Below are positions 1-8,577 of a stretch of 64,000 nucleotides of DNA, one piece after another (position 1 is the first letter of the stretch; each line of letters opens with the position of its first letter). Source of the DNA: SSC3 sp963769585 (lineage in GTDB: Bacteria; Actinomycetota; Actinomycetes; Propionibacteriales; Nocardioidaceae); the NCBI GenBank assembly GCA_963769585.1, contig CAVYMJ010000001.1, positions 434,001-498,000 on the forward strand, given 5' to 3'. Below the pieces are notes generated by a model, which saw only the letters and a list, made by a program, of their open reading frames with translations, made no database searches and was not told the origin of the DNA. Position numbers and translations under genes: made by a program.

Positions 1-68
1 GTGACAGCGGCTCCGCAGATCACCGCGGGTGCTGTTGACGTGGCCGGAGCCCGGCCTCACGATGAGCC

Positions 69-461
69 ATGGCCGAACCAGCCGCGATCGACGCGATGCT
101 CCGCGAGGCCAGGCGTGACCTGGACCGGGTCGACCCAGCGAACCTCGCCGCCGAGGTCGGCAACGGAGCGCTGGTGGTGGACACCCGACCGTCGGAGCAG
201 CGGCAGCGCGACGGCGAGCTGCCCGGTGCCGTGGTCATCGACCGCAACGTCCTCGAGTGGCGGCTGGACCCGACGTGTCGACACCACATCCCCGAGGTCA
301 CCGACCTCGACGTCCGGATCGTCGTGGTCTGCAACCAGGGCTACAGCTCGAGCCTGGCCGCCGCAACCCTGCGACTGCTCGGACTGCACCGCGCAACCGA
401 TCTCCGAGGCGGGTTCCAGGCGTGGGCTCGGCTGACCGAGACGGACCAGCCAAGCTCCTGA
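69..461 (+). CDS. Rhodanese-like domain protein
   Basis: A 130-aa single-domain rhodanese. The acidic N-terminal helix is followed by VVDTRPSEQ, a typical rhodanese first strand, and by the active-site loop VVCNQGYSS with the catalytic Cys, then GGFQAW near the C-terminus. Members carry persulfide on that Cys and move sulfur to acceptors, or act as phosphatase-like sensors; the substrate cannot be read here. It has no signal peptide, so it is cytosolic. It is complete and close to the window edge, so its operon partners may lie upstream. Confidence 0.85.
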   Translation: MAEPAAIDAMLREARRDLDRVDPANLAAEVGNGALVVDTRPSEQRQRDGELPGAVVIDRNVLEWRLDPTCRHHIPEVTDLDVRIVVVCNQGYSSSLAAATLRLLGLHRATDLRGGFQAWARLTETDQPSS

Positions 462-545
462 GAAAGCCCCGAAACACGCCGTCGAATTACAAGCGTGTCG
501 TATTGACTTTTCGCCAATCTGGTCACTCGTATTAACAAGAACCCC

Positions 546-551
546 TAGACT
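546..551 (+). promoter_or_regulatory. -10 box TAGACT for leaderless CHAP gene
   Basis: TAGACT ends 7 nt before the GTG at 559 and there is no Shine-Dalgarno sequence. This spacing places the transcription start at or next to the start codon, as in actinobacterial leaderless genes. Inference from sequence only. Confidence 0.5.
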
Positions 552-558
552 CCCACCG

Positions 559-2169
559 GTGACAGCAAGAGTCCGAGTGGCCATTCTGGCCGTCAGCGCG
601 CTCCTTCTCGGGAGTGCCGCCTCGACGGTCGGTCTCGCGCCCGCTTCCGCGACGGTCACCACGCTGTGCTCGGGGTACACGGCCTGCTACAAGGCTGGGA
701 TGTCTGCCTCGGGCTATGTGAAAGCCCGCGACACGATGTGGTGGCGCATGTACGCCGGCCACAACTGCACCAACTACGCGGCGTACCGGATGGTGCGCAG
801 CGGACTCCCGAACGTCAGGCCTTGGGACGGTGGCGGCAACGCGACCTACTGGGGAACCAAGATGAGCAACATCACCGATCAGACCCCGGCCGTCGGCGCG
901 GTGGCTTGGTGGAAGGCCGGCGTCTCGCCGGCGGGCTCCTCAGGCCACGTCGCGTACGTCGAACGGGTTGTCTCCGCCGACGAGATCATCATCTCCCAGG
1001 ACAGCTGGGGAGGGGACTTCTCGTGGGCCAGGATCACCCGCGCCAGCCGCGGCTGGCCGAGCGGGTTCGTCCACTTCAACGACGTCCCGCTGCTCAACGT
1101 CGTCAAGCCGGAAATCAACGGGACTGCCAAGGTCGGCGACCTCCTCGCCGCCTCCCCCGGGACCTGGAAGCCGGGCGACCCGGCTCTGCGCTACCAGTGG
1201 CGGGCCGGCGGATCCAGGATCACGGGAGCCACCGCGTCGACGCTCACGTTGACCAAGGCGCAGCTCGACAAGACCATCAGCGTCCGGGTCTGGGCCTCCA
1301 AGCTCGGTTACCCGACAACCTCAGTGCTGTCTGCACCCACGGCTGCCGTGCTGCCGGGGGTACTGAGCAACACCGTGGCTCCGAGGGTCACCGGCAAGGC
1401 GGTCGTCGACTCGGTGCTCTCGGCAAGCGGCGGCACGTGGTTCCCCGCCCCCGATGCTCTCAAGTACCAGTGGCAGGCCGACGGAGTCTCGATCCCCGGT
1501 GCCGACGGCTCCACCCTCGCGATCGGCCCAGATCTCGTCGGCAAGGTGCTCAGGCTGAATGTCACTGCGAGCAGGGCCGGGTACGACGACGTGACCGCCT
1601 CGTCGGCGGCTACCAAGGCGGTGGAGCCTGGCACGCTGACAGTCACCCGGCAGCCGACCACGACCGGGGAGCCGCGGCCCGGGCAGACCCTGACTCTGGA
1701 GCCGATGCGAGTCAGTCCCAGGGCCGACGTCTCGGTGCAGTGGTTGCGTGCCGGCGTACCCGTGGAGGGTGCGACAGGAACGACGTACCGGTTGACGGCT
1801 GCCGACCTGGGCTCGCGCGTCACCGCTCGGGTACGGGCCACCCGACCTGGCTACACGACCATCACCACTCGTACGCCGGCGACGGCGCGGGTCAGGTCGG
1901 TGCCGAGGATCAAGGTCAGCCTGACCCCGCGAAGGCATGGCCGGGTGACGGTGAACGGGTCCGTGACCGCCAGAGGCGTGAATCCGGTCGAGGGCACGCT
2001 ACTGATCAGGTCTCGGGGTCGCGTGCTGCGTGAAGTCCCGCTCATCGACGGAACGGCGAGGACCCGCCTGGTCGGGCTGCGCCCAGGGATGTGGACGCTG
2101 CGCATCGTGCTCCCCCGCTCAGCAACCGTGTCCAAGGGCCTGGTCATTCGTCGTGTGACGATCCGTTGA
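559..2169 (+). CDS. Secreted CHAP-domain hydrolase with Ig-like repeats
   Basis: A 536-aa secreted protein. Residues 1-31 form a Sec signal peptide ending ASA. A CHAP amidase/peptidase domain covers about residues 35-180, with likely nucleophile Cys70 (HNCTNY) and catalytic His130 (SSGHVAYVE). CHAP domains cut peptidoglycan amide bonds. The rest holds three repeats of a roughly 85-aa beta module marked by GTW, YQW and LT positions, resembling bacterial Ig-like domains of cell-surface proteins, then a C-terminal beta domain. The likely role is cell-wall remodelling or lysis outside the membrane. No sorting signal is visible. Confidence 0.85.
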   Translation: MTARVRVAILAVSALLLGSAASTVGLAPASATVTTLCSGYTACYKAGMSASGYVKARDTMWWRMYAGHNCTNYAAYRMVRSGLPNVRPWDGGGNATYWGTKMSNITDQTPAVGAVAWWKAGVSPAGSSGHVAYVERVVSADEIIISQDSWGGDFSWARITRASRGWPSGFVHFNDVPLLNVVKPEINGTAKVGDLLAASPGTWKPGDPALRYQWRAGGSRITGATASTLTLTKAQLDKTISVRVWASKLGYPTTSVLSAPTAAVLPGVLSNTVAPRVTGKAVVDSVLSASGGTWFPAPDALKYQWQADGVSIPGADGSTLAIGPDLVGKVLRLNVTASRAGYDDVTASSAATKAVEPGTLTVTRQPTTTGEPRPGQTLTLEPMRVSPRADVSVQWLRAGVPVEGATGTTYRLTAADLGSRVTARVRATRPGYTTITTRTPATARVRSVPRIKVSLTPRRHGRVTVNGSVTARGVNPVEGTLLIRSRGRVLREVPLIDGTARTRLVGLRPGMWTLRIVLPRSATVSKGLVIRRVTIR

Positions 2170-2221
2170 CGCGGCGAGCGCGGAGCCAGGTGGCCATACC
2201 CGGGCCGTAGACTGCCTCGCC

Positions 2222-2869
2222 ATGTCCCGCTGGAGTTCTTCCCAAACGCGAAGAGGTACGACGCGTCGAAGCGTGGCTCGCGCACTGCTCGTCTCGATGC
2301 TCGCACTCGTCGCCCTGGGTGGCTGTGGAAGCGATGCGCCGAAGGTGAAGACCTACACCACGGACCGCGGCGGAGTGTTCAACGATGCTGACGTCGCGTT
2401 CGCGACCGACCTGATTCCGCACCATGCGCAGGCGCTCCAGCTGGTCGACCTCACAGTGGGGCGAGAGCTCGACAGCGAGATCCAAGCCCTGGCCGATCAG
2501 ATCCGAGAGCGTCGAGGCCTGGAGATCGAAGAGCTGGCTGGCTGGCTCGGCTCCTGGGACAGGCCGATCCCTGCCACTGCCCGCGACCACGAGAACGCGC
2601 ACAGCGACGACGACAGCGACTCGGTTCTCCGCGCCGACCTCCCCGGAATGGCGACTGCGGCCGAACTGCAGGAGCTTGCCGACTCGACGGGGACAGCGTT
2701 CGAGGTCAGGTGGCTCGAGCTGATGATCCAGCATCACCAAGGGGCGCTCAGCCTGGCCGAGACCGAACGGTCGACCGGGGTGTTCAAGCGCGCCGTACGG
2801 CTGGCGAAGTCGATCGAGACCTCGTTGCAACGAGAGATCGACCGGATGCAGGAACTGCTCCGCTCCTAG
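2222..2869 (+). CDS. DUF305 family lipoprotein
   Basis: 215 aa. The N-terminal signal ends in a lipobox (ALGGC, Cys about residue 35), so it should be membrane-anchored outside the cell. The rest is a DUF305 ferritin-like helical domain: DLIPHHAQAL near the start and ELMIQHHQGAL near the end supply the paired His motifs typical of the family. DUF305 proteins often accompany copper or metal handling, but the function is not settled. A TAGACT box at 2208-2213, 8 nt before the ATG, suggests a nearly leaderless mRNA. Confidence 0.85.
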   Translation: MSRWSSSQTRRGTTRRSVARALLVSMLALVALGGCGSDAPKVKTYTTDRGGVFNDADVAFATDLIPHHAQALQLVDLTVGRELDSEIQALADQIRERRGLEIEELAGWLGSWDRPIPATARDHENAHSDDDSDSVLRADLPGMATAAELQELADSTGTAFEVRWLELMIQHHQGALSLAETERSTGVFKRAVRLAKSIETSLQREIDRMQELLRS

Positions 2870-2929
2870 TTGCGAGGGCCCTGGCAAGACGAAACCGCAG
2901 GTCAGCAAAGCGGCGCCTCCGGCTCACCA

Positions 2930-3184
2930 TGGTGAGCGAAGATCCGGGGGCATCGTTTTCTGCTGTGGTCACCGGACGCCCGGGAGACGAGACTGGTCGT
3001 GTTCGTCGTGGTCGACCCCGAATCCTCTGTAGTGCCGCTGAGCCTGTAGGTCAGCATGGTGGTGGAGGGCTCCACGGGAACCGTGGATTGGTGCCTTGAG
3101 CCCGTGCGTCAGACTTTGATTTCTCCCTGCCCTCCCGCGACGGACACCTTCAGTGATGAGTCGACGGGAAAGCAGGTGGCAGTG
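2930..3184 (+). ncRNA. Candidate IS110 bridge RNA region
   Basis: This is a non-coding stretch between the DUF305 gene and the transposase. IS110-group elements are known to transcribe a structured bridge RNA from the left end, with loops that match target and donor DNA. Seen here: a perfect hairpin with arms tccacgg and ccgtgga around a 3-nt loop at 3071-3087, and several smaller GC-rich complementary segments. Boundaries and loops are not resolved by eye. Confidence 0.3.
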
Positions 3185-4421
3185 ATGGAAGTCGTTCATG
3201 TCCGATGCGCTGGGCTCGATATCTCCAAACGGGACGCGAAGGTCTGTGTCCGGGTCGCTGGTGCCGGACGCCGGAAGACCACTCGAGACGGTCACGACCT
3301 GGGGTTCGACCACCAGCCAGATCCTCGCGCTGCGCGAGCATCTGATCGGCGAGCAGGTCACCAGTGCGGTGATGGAGGCGACCGGCGACTACTGGAAGCC
3401 GTTCTACTACCTGCTCGAGGACGCCGGGTTCGAGGTGCTGCTGGTCAACGCCAGGCACGTCAAGAACCTGCCCGGCCGCAAGACCGACGTCGCGGACGCC
3501 ACCTGGTTGGCCCAGCTCGGCGCGCACGGTCTGGTCCGGGGATCGTTCGTGCCGCCCGCGCCGATCCGGCAGCTGCGGGACCTGACCAGGACCCGGACCG
3601 CGATCACCCGCGAACGCGGGCGCGAGGTCCAACGGCTGGAGAAGCTGCTGGAGGACGCCGGCATCAAACTGTCCTCGGTGGCCTCCGACATCGCCGGTGT
3701 GTCCGGTCGGGCAATGCTCGAGGCGCTCATCGCCGGGGAACGGAACCCCGCCACGCTGGCGGATCTTGCCCGGCGTCGGTTGCGGTCCAAGATCCCCGCC
3801 CTGACCGAGGCGTTGAACGGGAGGTTCACCGACCACCACGCGTTCTTGGCCCGGATGCACCTGAACCTGATCGACCAGCACACCGCCGCGATCGGACAGC
3901 TCACCGACCGGATCGAGGTGGTGATCGAGCCCTTTCAGGGATTCCGCGACCTGATCGCGACCATCCCCGGCATCGGACCTCTCAACGCAGACATCATCGT
4001 GGCCGAGACCGGTGCGGACATGAGCCGGTTCCCGACTGCGGCTCACCTGGCCTCCTGGGCGGGGACCGCACCGGGCAAGAACGAGTCCGCCGGCAAAACC
4101 AAATCCAGCAAGACCCGACCCGGGAACCCCTACCTCCAAGGCGCGCTGGGCACCGCCGCGATGGCCTGCGCACAGAACCCCACGACCTACCTCGGCGCCC
4201 GCTACCGCCGGATCGCGACCCGGCGCGGACCCCAAAAGGCCAACGTCGCGATCCAACGATCGATCCTGACCGCGATCTGGCACATGGGCACCAACGGCAC
4301 CCTCTACGACGACCCCGGAGCCGAATACTTCACCCGACTCCACCCCGAACGGGCCAAGAACCGCGCCCTTCACCAGCTCGAGTCGATGGGCTACCAGGTC
4401 ACCCTCGACCGCGTCGGCTAA
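3185..4421 (+). pseudogene. IS110 transposase, broken by one-base frameshift
   Basis: The N-terminus from ATG 3185 reads MEVVHVRCAGLDISKRDAKV in one frame, carrying the first Asp of the DEDD catalytic set. The rest, with VMEATGDYW, KTDVADATW and the C-terminal IPGIGPLNAD and LASWAGTAPG transposase_20 motifs, lies in the frame that opens at 3198. The two frames join with one extra base within actc at 3281-3284, after KTT and before ETVTTW. Neither frame alone holds all catalytic residues, so the gene is broken unless the base is a sequencing error. The downstream frame alone would give about 407 aa with a nonsense N-terminus. Confidence 0.75.
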
Positions 4422-4434
4422 CCCCAAGGAACCT

Positions 4435-4460
4435 CTGACGCGAGTGAATCTTCGCGTCAG
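4435..4460. terminator. 9-bp inverted repeat after IS110 transposase
   Basis: Arms ctgacgcga (4435-4443) and tcgcgtcag (4452-4460) are perfectly complementary around an 8-nt loop. The repeat lies 13 nt after the transposase stop and 26 nt from the 3' end of tRNA-Arg. It could end the tRNA transcript (leftward) or the transposase transcript, or mark the right end of the element. There is no T-tract. Confidence 0.4.
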
Positions 4461-4486
4461 CGGGCTGTCCTGCGGTTCGCGGTTTG

Positions 4487-4559
4487 CGCGCTCGGAGGGA
4501 TTCGAACCCCCAACCTTCTGATCCGTAGTCAGATGCTCTATCCGTTGAGCTACGAGCGC
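4487..4559 (-). tRNA. tRNA-Arg (anticodon ACG)
   Basis: The reverse strand folds into a standard cloverleaf: acceptor stem gcgctcg/cgagcgc, D arm with agctcaacggatagagc, anticodon stem tctga/tcaga around ctACGga, and a T arm with ggttcgaatcc. CCA is not encoded. tRNA genes are frequent integration sites, which fits the neighbouring insertion sequence. Confidence 0.93.
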
Positions 4560-4563
4560 TGGT

Positions 4564-4889
4564 GGAAACCCGGAATGGGCCTCGCAGAGTCTAGCCAATG
4601 GCGCTCATGACACGAAATCGATCGCCGAGTGAGCCACGCCACCGGGTCTGGATCGATCAAATGGTCCCGGTGAGCGGGGGTCGGTATCGTCCTAGACCTT
4701 CCCTGGTGCGCCTCGCCTGGTGCTGGCGCACGCTGGGCAGAAACTTGAACGAGAAGGACCGCAGCGTTGCGGTCACCACACACAACTCCACGACAACCAT
4801 CGACACGCTCGATGGCCTTCCGTGCGTTGCCGACCGTGTGATCGGCCCGCGACGACGGGAGTGAACGCGCGAGAGGGACACGGCGAGAG
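4564..4889. other. Intergenic region upstream of pckG
   Basis: About 325 nt without a convincing gene. The open frame at 4598-4864 would encode 88 aa with no recognisable domain and poor codon pattern. The region presumably contains the pckG promoter and leader. No riboswitch-like structure was recognised by eye. Confidence 0.5.
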
Positions 4890-6704
4890 ATGACAGCCGA
4901 AGCTACCGCTAAGCCGACCACCCATGACGGGATCCTGGCTTGGGTCAACGAGATCGCCGAGCTCACTCAGCCGGCCGACATCCACTGGTGCACCGGATCG
5001 CAGGAAGAGTGGGTCGAGCTGACCGACGCCCTCGTCGCCTCCGGTACCTTCACCCGGCTCGATGACAGCAAGAAGCCCAACTCCTTCTGGGCCGCCTCAG
5101 ACCCGACCGACGTGGCGCGCGTGGAGGACCGCACCTACATCTGCTCGGTCGACGAGAAGGACTGCGGGCCTACCAACAACTGGATGGACCCGCACGCCAT
5201 GAAGGCCATCATGCGAGACCTGTACCAGGGGTGCATGAAGGGCCGCACCATGTACGTGATCCCGTTCGTGATGGGCCACCTCGACGCGGAGCACCCGATG
5301 TTCGGAGTCGAGATCACCGACTCGGCGTACGTCACTGCCTCGATGCACGTAATGGCCCGCACCGGCACCGCCGTGCTGCGCAAGATGGAAGAGACCAACG
5401 CCAGCTTCGTCCCAGCCCTTCACTCGGTGGGCGCACCGCTCGAGCCGGGGCAGGACGACGTCCCCTGGCCGTGCAACGACACCAAGTACATCGTCCAGTT
5501 CCCAGAAGAGCGGATGATCTGGTCCTTCGGCTCCGGGTACGGCGGCAACGCGCTGCTCGGCAAGAAGTGCTACGCCTTGCGTATCGCGAGCGTGATGGCC
5601 CGCGACGAGGCCTGGCTCGCCGAGCACATGCTGATCCTCAAGCTCACCTCACCGACCGGCGTCGTCAAGTACGTCGCGGCCGCCTTCCCCAGCGCCTGCG
5701 GGAAGACCAACCTCGCCATGCTCGAGCCGACGATCCCCGGCTGGAAGGTCGAGACGCTCGGCGACGACATCGCGTGGATGCGGATCGGCGACGACGGCCG
5801 GCTCTGGGCGGTCAACCCGGAGAACGGTCTCTTCGGCGTCGCCCCGGGCACCGGCTGGGACACCAACCCCAACGCCATGCGCACCATCGCCAAGGGCAAC
5901 TCGGTGTTCACCAACGTCGCCCTGACCGACGACGGTGACATCTGGTGGGAGGGCATGACCGAGGAGCCACCGGCCCACCTGACGGACTGGAAGGGTCGCG
6001 ACTGGACCCCCGACAGCGAGGAGCTGTCCAGCCATCCCAACAGCCGGTTCTGTACGCCGATCACCCAGTGCCCGATCCTCGCGCCTGAGTACGACGACCC
6101 CCGTGGCGTCCCGATCGACGCGATCCTGTTCGGTGGCCGCCGCAAGACGACCATCCCGCTGGTGACCGAGGCCAGGGACTGGACCCACGGCACCTTCATG
6201 GGCGCCACGCTCTCCTCGGAGACAACGGCAGCCGCTGTCGGGGCCGTCGGCGTCGTACGGCGCGACCCGATGGCGATGCTGCCCTTCATCGGGTACAACG
6301 CAGGCGACTACTTCGGCCACTGGATCACCATGGGCAAGGACAATGACGCGGCCAAGCTGCCGAAGATCTTCTACGTCAACTGGTTCCGCCGCGACGAGGA
6401 CGGCGGTTTCCTCTGGCCGGGGTTCGGCGAGAACAGCCGCGTGCTCAAGTGGGTCGTGGACCGCATCGACGGCCAGGTCGACGCCGTCGAGACGCCGATC
6501 GGCCACGTGCCGGCTCCGGGCACCCTCGACGTCGAGGGCCTCGACCTGACCCCGGAACAGATCGCCAAGGCGCTCGAGGTCGACGTCGAAGAGTGGAAGG
6601 CCGAGATCCCGCAGATCACCGAGTGGTTCGAGAAGTTCGGCGACACGTTGCCGGCCGTTCTGTGGACCGAGCTGGACGCTCTCAAGGCGCGACTGGGCGC
6701 CTGA
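4890..6704 (+). CDS. pckG: Phosphoenolpyruvate carboxykinase (GTP)
   Basis: 604 aa, full family length. It converts oxaloacetate plus GTP to PEP, CO2 and GDP, the entry to gluconeogenesis. The nucleotide-binding P-loop (kinase-1) FPSACGKTNLA is at about residue 270 with the PEPCK catalytic Cys inside it. The N-terminal substrate segment includes RVEDRTYICS, and NWFRRDEDGGFLWPGFGEN near residue 500 is diagnostic for the GTP-dependent class. The ATG is preceded by a gcgagag purine stretch. A strong hairpin terminator follows at 6717, so it is probably monocistronic. Confidence 0.97.
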   Translation: MTAEATAKPTTHDGILAWVNEIAELTQPADIHWCTGSQEEWVELTDALVASGTFTRLDDSKKPNSFWAASDPTDVARVEDRTYICSVDEKDCGPTNNWMDPHAMKAIMRDLYQGCMKGRTMYVIPFVMGHLDAEHPMFGVEITDSAYVTASMHVMARTGTAVLRKMEETNASFVPALHSVGAPLEPGQDDVPWPCNDTKYIVQFPEERMIWSFGSGYGGNALLGKKCYALRIASVMARDEAWLAEHMLILKLTSPTGVVKYVAAAFPSACGKTNLAMLEPTIPGWKVETLGDDIAWMRIGDDGRLWAVNPENGLFGVAPGTGWDTNPNAMRTIAKGNSVFTNVALTDDGDIWWEGMTEEPPAHLTDWKGRDWTPDSEELSSHPNSRFCTPITQCPILAPEYDDPRGVPIDAILFGGRRKTTIPLVTEARDWTHGTFMGATLSSETTAAAVGAVGVVRRDPMAMLPFIGYNAGDYFGHWITMGKDNDAAKLPKIFYVNWFRRDEDGGFLWPGFGENSRVLKWVVDRIDGQVDAVETPIGHVPAPGTLDVEGLDLTPEQIAKALEVDVEEWKAEIPQITEWFEKFGDTLPAVLWTELDALKARLGA

Positions 6705-6716
6705 CGAACAGCGACG

Positions 6717-6754
6717 ACGAGGGCCTCCCCCGGGACACGGGGTGAGGCCCTCGT
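6717..6754 (+). terminator. Hairpin terminator after pckG
   Basis: Arms acgagggcctc and gaggccctcgt (11 bp) flank a loop that itself has a cccc/gggg pairing. It starts 12 nt after the pckG stop. It lacks a T-run, as is common in actinobacteria. Confidence 0.75.
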
Positions 6755-6769
6755 GCGTTGCATACCCGT

Positions 6770-6779
6770 GATCATGATC
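6770..6779. promoter_or_regulatory. Palindrome gatcatgatc, possible operator
   Basis: A perfect 10-bp palindrome inside a longer imperfect one (cccg...cggg), just upstream of a CATACT -10-like box at about 6783. It lies 41 nt before the regulator start, so autoregulation is possible. Weak evidence. Confidence 0.3.
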
Positions 6780-6819
6780 GGGCATACTGTGTCGGCAATG
6801 GAGGGAATGCGAGGGCCAT

Positions 6820-7905
6820 TTGTCACAGCTCAACTACGGACCTGACAAGCGCATGCTCCTAGAGACCCTAGGCAGCGAGGTCTACAGCAAGGCGGTCGCC
6901 CACGGCCATATCCCGGCCGACGACCCCCGGTACGCCGCGGACACCGACCTCGGCGCTGCACTGGCGCTGCTCGTGGAGATCGGGGTGCTGCGGCACGACG
7001 AGGGCGCCCGTCGTTACTTCCCCGTCGACCCTGCCGGCGTACAGGCCCAGGTGGTGGTGCCGTTAGCGCAGCGCGGGAACGAGCTGCTCGGGGAGTCCGC
7101 GAACTGGTCCGAGGCGCTTGCGTCTCTGGGTCGGACGTTCCGCGCCTCACCGCATGCCCTGGTCAGCCCGCTCACCGAGCTAGTCGGCATCGAGAACATC
7201 AACTCCTTCATCGGCACCATGGTCAACGACTGCCGCGTGGAGATGCTGACGGCGCAGCCGTTCGGCAAGCGCCCGGTCTCGTCGCTGAGCCTGGCCGAGG
7301 ACCGTGACATGCGCGCCCTGGAGCGCGGCGTACGCATCCGGACGCTCTATCAGCACGCGGCACGCCATGGGCCCGCCACCCGGGACTACGTGGCCGAGAT
7401 GGTCAAGCGTGGCGCCGAGGTGCGCACCCTGGACGAGTTCTTCCGGCGGCTGATCGTCTGGGATCGTCAGGTCGCCATCATCCCTGCGAGCCAGGACCAC
7501 GCCATCGCCCTGGCGATCCGTGACAAGGCCGTCGTCGGCTACTTGGTCGATATCTTCGAGCGCGCCTGGGAGCGCGGCATGCCCTTCACGCTCAAGGGCG
7601 ACAGCGTCGAGCGCAACATCGCGGCGGACGTGCGCGCCATGACGGTTCGGCTGCTTGCCGAGGGTCACAGCGACGCGGCCAGCGCCAAGCGGCTCGGCGT
7701 CAGCACGCGCACCTACGCCGGGTACATCGCGAACCTGAAGGACGAGTACGGCGTACAGACCCGGTTCCAGTTGGGCTGGGCCATGGGCCGGGCCCAGGGC
7801 GGCATCGACGAGGGAGCCGCGCGTCGCAAGGAAGTGATGGACCCGCTCGAAGCCCACCTTGACGAGGACACAGCCGACTCCTGGAACGGGAGCCAGCAGG
7901 CGTAA
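6820..7905 (+). CDS. LuxR-type HTH transcriptional regulator
   Basis: 361 aa. The N-terminal 65 residues look like a winged-helix/TrmB-like segment (LGAALALLVEIGVLRHDEG). The middle, residues 150-250, has the phospholipase-D-like sensor pattern seen in many actinobacterial regulators (VRIRTLYQ, VWDRQVAIIP). The C-terminus is a NarL/LuxR-type HTH: VRLLAEGHSDAASAKRLGVS then YAGYIANLKDEYGVQTRFQLG. The chosen start is TTG 6820 after gcgaggg. The ligand is unknown. It converges on a 53-aa secreted peptide gene and shares a two-way terminator with it. Confidence 0.75.
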   Translation: MSQLNYGPDKRMLLETLGSEVYSKAVAHGHIPADDPRYAADTDLGAALALLVEIGVLRHDEGARRYFPVDPAGVQAQVVVPLAQRGNELLGESANWSEALASLGRTFRASPHALVSPLTELVGIENINSFIGTMVNDCRVEMLTAQPFGKRPVSSLSLAEDRDMRALERGVRIRTLYQHAARHGPATRDYVAEMVKRGAEVRTLDEFFRRLIVWDRQVAIIPASQDHAIALAIRDKAVVGYLVDIFERAWERGMPFTLKGDSVERNIAADVRAMTVRLLAEGHSDAASAKRLGVSTRTYAGYIANLKDEYGVQTRFQLGWAMGRAQGGIDEGAARRKEVMDPLEAHLDEDTADSWNGSQQA

Positions 7906-8223
7906 CGCCTGTGACTGGTGCGACTGCACGATCGTGCACCACCGCGTCCGAAGTGTCTGCGATGTCTGTAAAGTCGCCCTACTCCCTCCACGTCGCGCGC
8001 GCGCCCACGCAGGCTCTCTACGACCTTTCGCGCGGCGAGTGGGGGCCGTGGACCGAACATGAAACGAGGGCAGAACCCTTGGGTTTCTGCCCTCGTTCTC
8101 GTTGAGACGGGCCGGGGGGGTTGGCGCTCGGATCGACGTGCCGGGGGGGTTGACTCAGTCGATCCCGTCTCAAAACTGTGGTGGCCTCACCTTACGCGAA
8201 AGCCGCGTTTTTACTGGGGAAAC
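7906..8223. other. Intergenic region between convergent genes
   Basis: This stretch of 318 nt contains the strong hairpin at 8063-8097 and a G-rich segment, but no convincing coding frame. Small open frames here lack actinobacterial third-position GC bias. Confidence 0.5.
8063..8097. terminator. Two-way terminator hairpin
   Basis: Left arm aacgagggcagaaccc (8063-8078) pairs with right arm gggtttctgccctcgtt (8081-8097) over about 16 bp with one bulged base and a 2-nt loop. It lies between the convergent regulator and secreted-peptide genes and would work in both directions. Confidence 0.75.
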
Positions 8224-8385
8224 TCACTTCGCGGTGGGGCCCCAGCCAGAGTCCGCGGGCTGCGTCGTGCCTGAATCGGTCCTGGCCGGAGCTGCCTCAG
8301 CGGGACCGGTGGCAACGCCAACGGTAAACAGCGCTGCGACCACCATTCCGAAAGACTTCAGTGCGATCGAGCGCGTGACGTTCAT
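8224..8385 (-). CDS. Small secreted peptide, 53 aa
   Basis: The sequence starts MNVTRSIALKSFG, has a hydrophobic core VVAALFTVGVATG and an AEA-A signal peptidase site near residue 32, leaving a mature peptide of about 21 residues rich in Ser, Thr and Pro and ending GWGPTAK. A ggagagg Shine-Dalgarno sequence sits before the ATG. No family is recognised. Because it is tiny, secreted and paired with a LuxR-type regulator, a signalling role is conceivable, but there is no direct evidence. Confidence 0.6.
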   Translation of the reverse strand: MNVTRSIALKSFGMVVAALFTVGVATGPAEAAPARTDSGTTQPADSGWGPTAK

Positions 8386-8577
8386 GGCTTCCCTCTCCTG
8401 ACTCTGGCCCCGTCCGGACCTGGCCTCTGGACCCAAGTGTCAGTCAGGAAATGGGATGAAGCCACCCATGACCAACCTCAAGAGTGTGCATTGCAGAACT
8501 CTGCAAAATCTGGGTTCACGGCAGCATGAACCGAGCCGCGGCACTCGGCTGCTGGCATCCAAGGAGAGGCTGGACTA
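8386..8577. promoter_or_regulatory. Short gap containing peptide promoter
   Basis: 192 nt between the peptide start and the CHAT gene stop, both on the minus strand. It must contain the peptide promoter and the end of the CHAT operon. No clear hairpin was found. Confidence 0.3.

Larger units (their letters stand above)
2930..4433 (+). mobile_element. IS110-family insertion sequence (approximate limits)
   Basis: The element is defined by the transposase at 3185-4421 plus about 250 nt of non-coding DNA upstream. IS110 elements lack long terminal inverted repeats and cut with a DEDD recombinase guided by a bridge RNA made from a non-coding end. The left flank (about 2930-3184) has the expected size for that RNA and contains a 7-bp hairpin at 3071-3087. 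Exact ends cannot be fixed without a second copy or an empty site. The right end lies close to tRNA-Arg. Confidence 0.6.

Noticed and set aside
3185..3300. Programmed frameshift in the transposase
   Set aside because: No slippery heptamer or downstream structure was seen and IS110 transposases are single-frame; an insertion or error is simpler.
4598..4864. 88-aa open frame upstream of pckG
   Set aside because: No domain, weak codon pattern and no ribosome-binding site; probably leader DNA.
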